Assembly (NCBI GenBank): GCA_900708905.1
Contig: CAADRB010000002.1
Location: 4,641,661 to 4,705,660, forward strand
Direction of reading: 5' to 3'
DNA: 64,000 nucleotides
Source of the DNA: Hymenolepis diminuta
Lineage: Eukaryota > Platyhelminthes > Cestoda > Cyclophyllidea > Hymenolepididae
The notes under the pieces were generated by a model. That model saw nothing but the letters and a program-made list of their open reading frames with translations. It did not search any database and was not told where the DNA came from. Shown in pieces: positions 11,521-24,600 of this stretch (positions are counted from its first letter, which is position 1; each line of letters begins with the position of its first letter). The position numbers and the translations under genes are program-made.

Positions 11521-11560
11521 TCAAATCTTCCTCCCGCTGATTACGGTGGGGAAATGCTTC

Positions 11561-11568
11561 CTGATTGG
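11561..11568 (-). promoter_or_regulatory. CCAAT box, distal copy
   Basis: Second CCAATCAG in the Nkx6 direction, with flank TTTGAACCAATCAG. Pairing and orientation towards the gene suggest a promoter here, with a 5' UTR of up to about 250 bp. The 11390-11510 stretch between it and the gene is visibly richer in CG dinucleotides than the surroundings. Confidence 0.5.
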
Positions 11569-14500
11569 TTCAAATACAACACCTTGGCCTGATTTTACAA
11601 ACTGTTTTTTTATAATATTCTTACATTCTTATCGTTAATTTAAACCATTTGAAACAGAAATTAAAAATCTTTGAAGGGTAATTACTACCGACGAGAAAAC
11701 TGTTTGAAGTTAAAAAGTTGGCTTCTAACTGTCCACATTTTTTATCTATAATAAAATGATCTAAAAAGGGGTTTCTGTAATCAACTGATTGGATTTCCTC
11801 ATAAAAAGTTAGAGTATAAGGACAAGTAAAATAGAATATTCGTTGCGGTTAACAAATCGTATTTACCTAAAATTATTTCTTCAAAGTATTACTACTCTGA
11901 AGAACAGAAGTATTTCGACTTGGCATTCTTGTGAATTTTGGTATCAATCTGTCCCAATTTGTAATTTGACTTTCACTATCGTTTCGGTTTAGCAGTTTCT
12001 AAGCTTCATCAAGCATTCAAAACAGTCTAATTTAATTGGTTTCAATTTCTTAACTTTAAATATATTCTGAATCTAAGGATATTTCAGTAAGAATATCCCA
12101 ACAAGCTACTTGAGGTTAGCATGCATATATTTCAAATTTCTATCGATGAATTGAGTGAACAGTGTTGATAGATTGCTTAGAAGGGTTGCTGATGATAATT
12201 CTGACGGAAAACACTTTTCTTTTTATCTCTTCTCGTTTTAAGATGTTTTTCTTTCACGCTCTCTAAATCTATGACAAAGAATGTTCGTTAATTATTTTAA
12301 TCACTTAGAACCGCGCTTAGCACCTGTAATACAGGCTTTCTTCATTTCTAATTTTGACTCTTTATATTCAAACAAAATTGGAGACTCCAATCTAAAATTG
12401 GGTTATATAAGAAAAGGGGTGAAAGTCCTAATACGTTGCATTTCTGCTGCGTCACAGGTCAGAAGTTCAGCACGTCAATAAATAAACGAAATGATCAATT
12501 CTGGTCGTCATGAAAGTGGCAGAATGTAGTTCTTGAATCGGAAAATATCTGTAATTATTTTCGGAGGTTTTAGGAATTACTCTGATCACAGCGGCCAACA
12601 TGCTCTATGATGTTCAGTGGGTGGAAAGTCTAAGCACACTTGTAAAGTCTGCCTAATAATAAAGGAGCGACTAACATACAGTTTCTCACTAGGGGGCCCC
12701 ATGAAGCTGCCCCTGTGAAACAAGATAAATTTTTGGAAACACATTCCTCCATGAGCGTGGAATTTATTTATTTATAGGTTGTTTATAAAGCACTGCTACT
12801 GATGTCATATATCAAATTATAGCTACATGTGCCATCAAAAGGTGTTGAAATTGGGTTCTTATTCACCACTTCTTAAAAGACGTAAACAAACAGCGCTTCA
12901 ATTAAATAGGTATCAGGTGAATCATTCAATTAATGTGCCTGTTAACATCTAAATAAAGCGTTTGACACTGCGTGTGTGTGTGTCTGTATAGAAAAATACA
13001 TTCAAAACAAGCAAAAAAATTACTCGTGAACCAATGAGTGTCAAGTAGCTTTCCAGCCTGCTGTTATGAATCTTAATAAAACACAAAGCGTATTTTAACC
13101 GGGTTTTTTACAAACATCTCCTGTGTTTACATAGACGCGATGATTGTAAAATGACCAGTAAATTTTACCTTGGTTTCTGACAATTTAACATGCACAAATA
13201 TTGGTCTCTCTCACCCTCGCTCAGTCATATAACTTCAGTGATAAATGAGACAGGGTATTGTCATGGTCTGTCATGTCTGTTAAAACCACAGGGGCGGTGA
13301 TATCATATAATTTGCTGACTATATTTTTGCAGTTGACGTTTACATAAAAAACCTGTTTAAACCAGTATCTTTCAAGTGAGCACCATTATCTGAAATATAG
13401 ACATTGAACAATGTTGACCCCGTAGATTAAAAAGTGGTTAAAATTTAGAGTTAGGCAGATCACCTCAGAGGTGAGATCACCTTAAGCGAATCTAAGTAAA
13501 CTAATCTTAACAACTGCTTAAGGTAAATGACAAAATTCCATTGTAGTTTATGAAATTACCCTAGCTTTTTGCCATGGTTGACCTTTGTTTAATTTAAGGT
13601 GAAGCATCAATGAAATTAGAAAAATTTAATCGTTGAGAAAGACAATTTGACAAAAAATTAATTTTCGACTGAGAACTCCCATAAAGAGACGTTTAATGAA
13701 ATTTTCTCTGCGATTACAATTTTATCTCATACGATTTCGAGGGAAAATAAAATAATAGTACTTTGTCAGAAAGGAATCTTTTTATCCAAGCTCTTGTATA
13801 ATTGCATTAATAATTAAACCCAATTGAACCGATTACTTTTAATTGATCAACCTTTTTGCCATTTCCCATATCTAATTCGGCTGACCGATTAAAGACTGGA
13901 AAGGATCAGTAAGCCCGAGGGATTATTAGACCTGGTTATTAAAATTACTGTTATTGTTAGGAAGCTCCATATTGTTAATACATCTTAAAAATCATATTAA
14001 ATAATTATCCTAGAAAAGAAATATTTTAAGATAGCATGGCCAACCACTGCGTCTAGTTAACCAAACATTGTGGACTTGATTTACTAAAGGAGTCAAATCC
14101 TAAAATGTGGTCTTTGAATCGTGAATTCTACCCATCAAGTAAAATTTGAAGAACCTAGTAAATCCAGAATTTAAGTGATCTGCAACTTTGTAATTCCCGG
14201 ACTCAATTTCTGTTTACTGTCCCTTTCTTTCATCCATTTTTGCCTATCTTTCTGTCCCCCATATTCAGTTGCTTTCCCTAGATTACGGATTGTAAAGTTT
14301 ACTGCTTTTTCATGGGTAATAGTAATTAGTATGATAAATGGGAAACGACAGTTATTACCTATATGTATTAAAATAGAGATCAATGTATTTTGTAAATAAC
14401 CAATTTCTAATCAATTTCAAATTCCGGTAAAGAAAGAAGTGGTTAAATCGTCGCCTACCAGAATACTCTTCTAAATCCTCGATAGATTAAAACCAGAACT

Positions 14501-17500
14501 TATCAATCTCCTGGGATATTTTCAGGAAAATAAGGCTTTTGATTTGGAAGAAAATGATTGTCAAACTTGATGTTCTAATGATATCAATGAGTGCCAATTT
14601 TAAATTCTTCATCCCTTAATTTGAGCTATTAAAGGAAAGTATCCACTTATCAACTCAGTTTAATTTTTTATGAATTTATTTTTATCATTTAAGCACCATG
14701 TCATTTTGAAAAATATTACTTTATCCTCTTCCAGGATTCGTCAGGTTGTTTATTTGTTACTTAATTATTCAGATTCGATGTATATCGGACCTCGTACCCT
14801 CAGTGTTTAGAGTTGGTTAATCGATTGAGAACTCGAGATTTGCATAAACATCTTCGTACATGTACCTTTATCAAATAGCTCATGAAGGAGCCAGCAGATA
14901 CTAGATGTAGGCAAATTAAAGATCACTCCAAGAAGTTCGAGGTGAGCTTTATTAGCTAACTATATGAATAAAAAGGCATTTATTGATCAATAATTCAGTA
15001 GCATACTGGTTAGTTGGTAAAGAAGGTAGCATTAAATTGAGTTTAGAGCTGAAATAAACACTACGCTATCTACCTCTTCTTGCTCTGTGTGACTTGCGGC
15101 CTTCTGTAAAAAATATACGCCGAACGGCATAACATCTAAACATGCGTTTGCTGCTACCAGCGGTGATCACCAGGCTTCTCACATTAATATCTATCAACAA
15201 AATGAAAATGAAAGTCATTTTCTCACCATTAATAAATTGCACACCTATGACCACAACAGAGAGAACCTGATGCCTTCTAGCCGACTTTTTAGAAGGTGGG
15301 AGCCGATATTCTATTCTGAATTTTATCAACAAATGAAGCGACCTGGTTATTAGAAAGAACAGGTTTCACATTTACCAGGCTTTAGCGTACGAAGGGAAAA
15401 AATTTAAGAGAGAACAGATTGTAATGGGAATTTGTTTGATGGACGAAAACGGAACCAATTGTATTGTATTATTGTCAAAGAAATTACTGGCATAATTCTC
15501 ATCCTATCAGCATATGAAGGGAAATCATCTCTTAGAAGTGAAATTATTTGTAAAAGAAGTCTTAATCAGAGCTTTGGTTTGACAAGCAATCAACAAGAGA
15601 AATCAAAGTTCACTGTATCTAAGCTTCAGTTTATTAAATTAAGAATGCTTCATGAGACTAATCGGATTCAAAGTCAGCTAGAATTCAATGGTGAGGATAA
15701 TTTCCCATCTAAATTTATAATAACGCTAATGAAAGTAACTGAATTTTCTTTTCTTAAGTTATCATTCAAGTGTAATTCCTTGTTGAATAAATGCAGGGCT
15801 AGTAATTGTTCGCAATTGATTGGATTTATAAACGCTTTCATTTATATTTGTACTGTTTTGATATAAAATAAATTGCTTTTCTCCTTTTGTTCAAGGCCAT
15901 GGAACAAAGTGATCAGTTCTTAATATTCATACTGCTTTTTCATAAGAATCTAACTCGGCTGAAATGGAAATAACAAAGCGGGCGTTACATATCTAATAAA
16001 ACAATAAATGTGACCAAAATGGACCAATGCTGTTAATATTTTGTTACTTTTCATCGGACAAATTAAGCTATACATGGACATGACCGACTAATTAAGGTCT
16101 TCAGCTTCATATTAGAAGGTCATTCCAATAAGGACAATTACAACAGGAATAGCGATAGCATACGCGACTTTAGAAAACTCTCTGAATAAATACCAACATC
16201 TAATAGTTATTAGCGAATCAGGAGAAGCACGATCATTCTTTTCCATGGGACGCAATATCAAACACATGTAAATATGAGAGACCAGAATGGTGCTAAATAA
16301 AGAGGGACAAAAAGGCAAAGAAACTATTGCAGAAATCTAAATGTCATGCATACTTTATCCATATTCTGTACTATTAATTCTCTCATAAGGATCATACTAA
16401 AGGTTAATACAAGGGTTTGGCTTTTCATTTCTGTTATTAATAACTATTTTCAATATTCATTAATCAATCTGCAAGAGAAAATTTAATTTGTGCACATATA
16501 TTGATATAGGCCCGACTGATTGCTTCCGCTTGTGTCTTTTATTAGTAACAGATATTTCAATAGATATTGGTTTTATCTTCTTATCATAGGACCAAGTGGC
16601 ACAACTTTGTTTTCCTTTTCAATATTATACAATTTTTCTGAAATTTCTAATTCATTTTTGCCTCTTTGCCTTAATTTATCATTAAAATTAGCAAAACTTT
16701 CCCTCTTAATGATCGTAGACTCTAAGATAGGTTATTTAAGGTAATCTCATATTTAAAATGACAGGTTCGTCATAATTAAGCTATATAAGAGAATGAAAGA
16801 TGGGGAAAATCAAGCGGTAATGCATTTCTACTGACAAGGTGATGTCCTAGACAGTGACTTGGAAATAAAATTTTGCAACCTCGAGTTTATATTTTACCGA
16901 CAAAGTACATTTTCTTCTACTCAACCGTTAAATGTTTCGAATCACATTTTGCTGGAAGATTTTGGTTCTCTCTGCATTAATTAGAGTAACAGTATCTTTG
17001 TATGTGAGTGTGAGATAGGGAGGCGAGGCAGTGAATGTAAATGTGAAATAACCACGCTCTAAAGCGCTATTTATTTGGGCTAAAAGCGTGGCCGTTGCGC
17101 ATCTGCTGATTGCAAATTCTTTGATCTGTCAAGCATCCGCGCTCCTAATTTATTCATCAGAAAGTTAAGTAGCTCTGCCTTTCTCACTCACTTTGTCATT
17201 CACTAGAATGTCTTTGGGCAGACTCAGCACATACTGAGCTCATACATGCTAAATAAGCTGAAATGATGTCATTTCAAGCACTCCATATCTGTTTGATGAA
17301 AGGTTTTAATTGTGTAACTAATCTTATTATCTGTGGCAAAACCTAAAGCTTTTACAAGTTGTTATCATTAGATGTCATCGTTCCTCCTCAGGATCTCCTA
17401 ATGTGCTCTCAAACTAAAGTTCCCTGATCTCCAAAGAATCTCTTATCCTGGTGGATTGATATTCAAAGTGTCCTGGTGTTATGTCCATTAATTCTGCTAC

Positions 17501-17574
17501 AGCAGATACCATTATCAACAGTCCTCGCTAGATATTCGCAAATCAGAATGTGCTAAAATTTACTGTGGTCAGAA
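11569..17574. other. Upstream flank of Nkx6, no gene recognised
   Basis: About 6 kb of AT-rich sequence. It holds a short GT repeat (12971-12984) and scattered open frames, the longest being 144 codons at 15432-15866 on the plus strand. Its product is Lys/Ser/Leu-rich, without recognisable motifs or flanking splice structure; I do not call it a gene. Distal Nkx6 enhancers could lie here but none can be identified by eye. Confidence 0.5.
12971..12984. repeat. Short (GT)n microsatellite
   Basis: CGTGTGTGTGTGTC, six GT units. Confidence 0.7.
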
Positions 17575-18130
17575 ATGTCACCCAGTTCTCTTCTACTCGA
17601 TTTGAGGACTTTCGTCGTAGTCTAAATATATCCTTTCTACACTCTCCGCCAAATCTCAATGGCCAGGATGAGCAACTCGTTGGCAATGTGAAAAGATAAC
17701 TTTTATCTCACAAGGGGAGGAGAAAATGAAAGAGACTCTTAATAGTTTACACTTTAGGTACCGGACGAGGACTCATTTTGGTGTCCAAATCCAGGTGCGC
17801 TATCGAAAACATCTCTCTTCTCGGCACGCAACCGCATAACCCGAAACCAAGACGGAGCCAACAAAGTTCTATCTGGACACACGTGACCCTCCTCCGCCTT
17901 GGAATCTTAAAACTCCAGAGATACAGCGTAACCATTGGCCCGACCATTACTACAGACCTCTCAGAGGATCTCAAAAAAGTTTCAAGGTGAATTCTATACT
18001 CAAACGTATGGAGAAAAACTTTCGCCAGAGGTGTTGGATAAAAATGAATATTTTTAATCAGAGAAATACTAAACTAGCAATTTATTGTTATTTCATAAAA
18101 TTTACATGTTTTTTTAAAATGTGCTGAAAT
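17575..18130 (+). pseudogene. Ty3/gypsy fragment: integrase end, pol C-terminus and start of the 3' LTR
   Basis: Translated pieces match the C-terminal half of a gypsy integrase: SPPNLNGQDEQL (about 17645-17680) corresponds to the conserved SPPYHPQSNGQAE-type motif around the third catalytic acidic residue. VQIQVRYRKHLSSRHAT (about 17785-17835) matches the pol C-terminal WVRHRNHLR region seen intact in element A at 47392. The segment then reaches AGAGGTGTTGGATAAAAATG at 18027-18046, the same polypurine-tract/LTR junction as in element A at 47612-47630, and LTR-like sequence continues to about 18130. Internal stops and frameshifts show that it is dead. gag, RT and RNase H are absent. Confidence 0.75.
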
Positions 18131-20259
18131 GCGTGATCCTTGACTTGAGTAATTTTAAAGGGAAGCCTATCTTTAAAATGGTTACGTGTTTTCATTGAGT
18201 TCTGGGATTTGTGGCTATTTTGAAGGTTAATTAAGTTATAACAGACGCAAAATGCCAAATTATTTTTTTAAGAAACATGCTAAAGCTATGACGTCAAGAG
18301 CCTTATATTACTTCAATTCCAGAGGCATTGAGTTGCCCAATTTCTCCTAAGTGGTCTAGTTCACTTAGCAGTATATATGTGATCCAATGCTCAGTATTCA
18401 TTATTAGAACTCTGGGTTTCTGAGTAAGTTAATGTCGACGTTATTGAGAGCTTGTTGATAGATTGATTTTATTGAACAGTTCATCATTCTACTTCGATTT
18501 ATTTGTATCTTCTTTTACCTATGAATAGACAGATGAGACCATCAATGGTATAAATGTATTAACGAGGTATTAAAGCCATGGTCAATATTTAGCCACTTCT
18601 AAAATGGCAAGACAGAATAAGCCTACTTATAAAGTTCGGATTTGATTCGTTTTTATTTTAGATAGATATTTAAAGTGATTTGTTTGGTTAAAGAACGTTT
18701 TAAAAAATCCTTTGAACGAGAGGTTGCATTTGAACAAAGGTGGAGGCCAAACATGCTCGAGTCGTCGTGCTTCAAAGGGAACTTATGATGTGAGACACTG
18801 ATAAACCAGACACTACAACTCTTGCCCATCTTCATACTTAACTAACTTATTTTAGTTATTGATTCTATTAAAAGATAATCACAGAGATATAACTTCTCAC
18901 TGTTTTTCACAGGCATATTATTGTAGACGCAACATTTATTGAAATGGAACTGATAACTTCAAAAGAGAGAATCACAAAATTCAGCCTGCAAGAGGTCTCT
19001 CAAAGGATTAAAACTAAAAATATTCACGCAAAATTGATGGGAAAAATAATGTTGTTTTGACAATCTAAGATTCCCATAAAGACGCTGAATTTATTTTCAG
19101 CTCTCTTGCTAATCATTCTCATTTTATCTACATCAAGGTGATTTTTTGGGCAATGCCAATTTCAGCGTCTTATCAGTAGTATACTTAATTTAAAATGTTG
19201 ATAGCAATAATGATGAATAAGAATGTCTTTAGAATACATCTCATGTGATTTCAGTAATCACCGACACTTGGAAGAAAATCAAAATTGTAACTTAGTAAAA
19301 ATAGATTTATCTTTGTTTAAAAATTCTTCTTTTAGGATTTAATCACAAAATTTCTTAGCTAATTTTCAGTGAAAATAAAAGAAAAACGGATTTAGCATCA
19401 TATTTATGATCAAACTGTTGGTACTATTATATGGAACCAAATAGTAAATCAAATGCTTCCCATGATAAATTTTCTACTCTCTAGTGGGCCCCTGTGAGAT
19501 TGTTATAAATAAATGAATTATTATAAATATACTATAAATTAATCAATGCGCATCGTATTATTCATATGAAAATTCGAAAAATAATAGGAATTAAAGGGAG
19601 ATTTGCAAACAAGCACGAGTTTTAATGAAGTTAAAATAATACCGAAGGGTATATTACCATTGGTTAACTTATGTTCATATCAGGTTTTAAACCTCTGGAC
19701 TTGATATATTCGAGGGTACTGCATAAGATTTAGGATTAGCTCTTAGGATTTACTGTAATATCGAAAATGGGTTTATAAATATTTTCTTGAAATCATATTC
19801 CACTTCAACTGGCAGTCAAAGAAGAGTACTAATTTGTAGGCAAGAATGAGTGCTCGCTGCTAACCAATTTTCACCACAACGAGCTAAGACGTGCAACTTC
19901 GATTATCCAAATTAATCAAATGGTGAAACAGATCCAGACATATGGGACAAAAGTTCTCTCAAGAACCCAGGGAACAAATCCCGAAATTTGGGTATTAAAG
20001 CATCAGAACAGGAAGCTGCAAGCTCTATCTATAAAGTGATAACAGTTTTCAACCTAATTCCAGAAAATAAAATGGTATAAGACTATTTGATAACTTCACA
20101 TTATTCTCAACTTCTACTCGATCACCCTTCCCGTAAACCTTATAAACTTATTTTCATTTCCACTTGCTAATGTGCTTTCGCATCATAATTCTTCTACCAG
20201 TTATAGAAATAATATTTAGGACTAATTAAGGAAAGATTCAAAAACATCTGAATGGGGTT
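18131..20259. other. Gene-free AT-rich stretch
   Basis: I see no gene, RNA or repeat that I can support. Confidence 0.5.
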
Positions 20260-20420
20260 GAGAAGATATTCTGGAATCTCTTTAATAAAAGAGTTCAACT
20301 GGAATTAACCATCACGGTTGGTCATCTACATTTCTAGAAATGCGTTGATGAGTGCCCATCTTTAAACCTCTTACCTGACTTGTAAAACTCTCTGGTGAAC
20401 ATCGTGTAATTGTTCCGAAA
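20260..20420 (-). repeat. Headless copy of the 4.4-4.7 kb dispersed repeat
   Basis: Segment 20310-20420 aligns in the same orientation with 4470-4560: shared GGTTGGTCATC/TGTTTGGCCATC, GAAATGCGTTGATGAGT/AAAATGCAACGATGAGT and a later GGTGAACAT/GGTGACCAC. No tRNA-like head is seen, so this copy is truncated. The boundary at 20260 is approximate. Confidence 0.4.
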
Positions 20421-21180
20421 CCAGGAAAGAATGCAAGACGAAGAAGTTGTTAGGCCGCAAGTGAAAATTATCTAATTTTCCTTGCACCTAAATTCTTGTA
20501 CGCTTATTGTCACTAGGCTTCTATATTATTTGAATCAGTCCTGTAAAATTACACTTTCTTCAATAACAACTACTTTAAGTTGCATTAGATCCAAAAACGG
20601 AGTTTAAGCCCCTTAAGTCACACTCTAAGATAAAAGACTCTCAGGATAAAGCATTTTTATGCTCAGTCATCATGTAAGTCCACGAAATATGAAAGAAGAT
20701 AATGACCAAACGCCGAAAAAAATGCTAACAATGAAATCCGACCATTATCACAGTATCTTTGAGTCCAGAAACTCACAGCATGCGTCTATTTCACAAGAAA
20801 TCCCGAGATTCACAGGTCACATGTATCCTAGCTTGCTCTTTTCACATTTTAACGGTATAAAAGACGAACTTGGAGATCATTAACCTGATGGTGATTTATG
20901 TATTCACGTGCAAACCCGGTATCACACCATCTTTGTAACAGCATCCATGGCTAGTGTACATGTGCCAATACTACATCACTTACTGCAGTGAGGGTTTTAT
21001 TAATCTTTCCGAATGTAAGTACACAAAGACAAACTGTCCTCCGAACACGACCTAGAAATAAACTGTCACGATCAAATCAAACACTATGGCCCAGAGTCAA
21101 CGATTTCAGAGTAAGGTGAAAGAACGGAATAATATTAATAAACATAGACGATCGAATATCCATTATTCCATATGGTGTGA

Positions 21181-21296
21181 CAAAATCCAATATTTGAAAA
21201 TGTGAGAAAAATGGTCGGCTTAATTCTCGGCGAGACAAAGAGACTAACAGATGGTGCAATAGAACGGCCATTTGCGTAGACATAATCTATGACGCC
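21181..21296 (-). repeat. Left arm of a 116-bp inverted repeat
   Basis: Reverse complement matches 21566-21681 without gaps, with 11 mismatches in 116 (about 90% identity). The spacer is 269 bp. Both arms are open in one frame (MSTQ...LLVSLSRR...SRPFF...HFQILDF), but of the changes between them only a minority are silent, which argues against a conserved protein. Either two insertions of one element in opposite orientation or a foldback unit. Confidence 0.8.
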
Positions 21297-21565
21297 TGAC
21301 TTTTGTAAGCATTATCGCCAAGTCTTGTTTAATAATATACACTTTGAGAAATATTCGCATTTATTGATATTTAGCTACAGTATGATTGCCAATATTTTTA
21401 ATAGATTCAATATCCATGCCTACAATTAGTTATTGGATAATTCTTATTTCTGATACGGCGATTCCTATTAATTGGACCATAATAAAAGCGAGATATTACT
21501 AATTTTAGATATGTCCAAACGAATTTTGGTTAGAGAAATAAAGTGAAACAATTTTATTTAGAAAG

Positions 21566-21681
21566 GGCGTCACAGATTATGTCTACGCAAGCAGTCGTTC
21601 TTTTGCACCATTTGTTAGTCTCTTTGTCTCGCCGCAAGTTAAGCCGACCATTTTTCGCACATTTTCAAATATTGGATTTTG
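21566..21681 (+). repeat. Right arm of a 116-bp inverted repeat
   Basis: Counterpart of 21181-21296. Both arms begin GGCGTCA on the side away from TTGGATTTTG. In RNA spanning both arms they would pair into a long hairpin with a 269-nt loop. Confidence 0.8.
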
Positions 21682-24600
21682 ATCAAAATTTTCGCTCGTT
21701 GATTTTAAATAAAGGCAATCTGAAGAAAAACCTGATTATAATGGATAATTAGCATGTAAAAATTTAATAATGGTGTAAAGTTTAAGAGAATAAGGCATAG
21801 TCTTATTTTTTCTTCAATTAGAAATCATCTAATTGATACGTGGCTAAAAAGACTTAAGTCTAACTTCCTCTTAGTTAATGCGCAACTGAGATTCTCTTCA
21901 AATTACATCGATAGTATGCCTCCGACCTAATGGAAACAACTGAATTCAACATTAGTAAAATGTTTTTGCGTTCTAACACATGGGAACGAAATACACTTGA
22001 ACAGAGTTGAGATGGCTAAATAAAAGTTCTTATGAGAAAAATCGAAGCACCAACCAAACTTTTCAGTAGATTTCTTCTTAAATACTCTCATTATTATTAC
22101 GATTAATACGTTATTTACTTTTTTGACCATGGAAAAGCATCTTAGAATGAAAAGTGGTAAATAGTTCTACAAGAGGTCGATCAGAAGTAGAGAATAAGGT
22201 CACGACTTCAAATAGTCATGCTTCTTAATTTTCATATCATTTTACAAAATTCTATATTTACTAAATCAGGATTACACTAGTAGGTTATTCGGTGAGTTCT
22301 TGTCTGTGATATTCAGAGCATATTTACCGGTTGATACCGGTCAATAAACATGCTAGTAAAGGATACAGTGTCTTAAACATCAGAGAGCTCACTACTGGCC
22401 ATAGAATTTAAATTCTGGAAGTACTTTCACTTAATATTTATGATTAATTAATTTTCGTAAAAATGTTGTAAAAGGCGATGCGCTTTCTCCTAAATATACC
22501 ACTTTTGAGATATCAATAATCTCACATTATTTTATCACTCTAAAACATAACGCAGAATTCATGCTTGAAATATTATTATTAAGACAAAATGTTCCTTATG
22601 TTTGATATATAAACAAGTGATTTCCTGACACGCTAATGAACAAATTAAGACATGTTTATACAATGATGATTGCACTGTTCCACATTCAGATCCGTGGAAT
22701 AATACTTAATGGGGTTGAAATGTACTTTATTACATGGAAATCAAATTAAATAAGACTTTTTCTATCATTCAGTGTTTAACGTTAGCGCAGATTCACCATA
22801 AAGAATGGATGTGATTACTGGTGCAAAGTGCTGAGAACAATATGATTACAATTTCATATTAATGAGGAGATGCCACTTTAGAAAAATCGTTAAGTAATCC
22901 AAATAATCCAAAATTTTTACTTTATGCGGTTTGTATCCAGCTCATTTTTTGAAGGTCTGACTGCTAACAGTCGATGAAACTTTATGAAAAAAGAGGATTG
23001 AACTATTCGTTAAAATTTCATACCTAGATTGCAGTAGTGCATTGAACTAGCCTGTTCGAACCTTACCCAATACGTATGTGCACGTATCCCTTCAGGTTCC
23101 CCATTTTTTGTTTTGGTCACCTCAATTGGCACCAGTGACCCTAATAAATACGGCCACTTAACCCCTCGCTTAGTCATTCTGAAATAGTTAAGCAGTTCGT
23201 GCAATTTCTGTTTTATAATTTAAAATTACTTACCACTGTACAGAAATCTTCCTCCTGACTTTATGACTTCTACTAATAATATATCAATGATTTATTTTGG
23301 TAGCTGGCTAAGAAAGGCACAAATCTGGAATTTTGCTAATATTGGATGATGTCAGAATATAGATTAATCAAGGATATTTCTCATTGCTTCTCTTTGTCTA
23401 AGATGTAATCGGAAAGTCAAGACTGCTGCTCGTTATGAGAATTTTACACTTGGTTTAGCGACGAATTTTCCTGAAATAAGGGAATTATTGTTCGGATATT
23501 AAGCCGACATTTTTAATAAGGAGCTTCTTCTAATTTTACCTGGTTTACTTATCTATACAAACCATTTATAATTAACTACTATAAATAATGTTGATTATAG
23601 TGAGATGGCTTGCTGTTAAGTACATTTCCAGTCTCAACAGAACCTCGTTTACTCGTTTACTAGTACTCGATTAGCATGTAGGAATAATTACTTCATAGTT
23701 GACCGACGAATTTTTTAAAATAACTAGCTAAAGACTAGAAGGAAACTGGTCTGTTCCAACTGCGATTAGTTGACTGTTCATCTCGGAGACTGGAAAAGAC
23801 AACAGACTGACAACGACCTAATAACAAAATTTCCGTATGCGATCTTACACGTACATTTACTACTGCACATAGAGCATCAAAAATCTTCTCCAAGTTTTAA
23901 GACCGAAGGGGAAATAACAAACAAGTCAAAATGATTTGAAGTTGGGGTGGAAGTCAAAATAAGCGAATAATCAAGTCAGTACATCACAAGTCTCACTTCA
24001 CTGGCCTATATTTTCATTGTGATTCCGTAATATTCAAACTTATGGTTTTACTTCCAAAACCATGGATGAGATTATGTCTATTATAAAAAGTATTCGTTGA
24101 CCAGTCCGTTTATTTCCGTGATCGCAACTCGATTTATTTGAATCTCATTTTTACATCCAGGGATAAGTTTACATATGTCTAAATACGTATAAGTTAGACA
24201 AACAAGGGAATTTTGAATTGATAAGTTGATAACGAACAGAAAAGAAACCAACTAGCTACAACATTCTAACAACAATCAGTTGGTTTTGGAACTTATTGGG
24301 AAAGAAAATTCGAGAGAATTAAAACTATGCATGAAATTTTGAGAATCAGATAGAACGTTCTGGTTAAGGTTTTGATGAAGGTTTTGATGTGTGTAACCTC
24401 GATTTTAAAACAAACAAAGCAAAACAGAGTTGATAGTTCACCTGTGCATCATGTTTTGTGGGATCTTTATTAATTTCATTTTATCAACAAAGGGATCACT
24501 TAATGTTCGCATTGCAATTTCGATTTGGACATGAGAGTGCTAAACTTTGCATATTACAGTTATCGAGTAAAGCTGAAGATAAAAAATTAAGATTATTTTC

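Noticed and set aside
15432..15866. 144-codon plus-strand open frame
   Set aside because: No recognisable domain, no conserved motif and no flanking gene structure; its length alone is not convincing.
20659..20883. 74-codon ATG-initiated plus-strand frame with a protein-like composition
   Set aside because: No family recognised. A GTAAGT sits near its start, but no convincing exon could be built.
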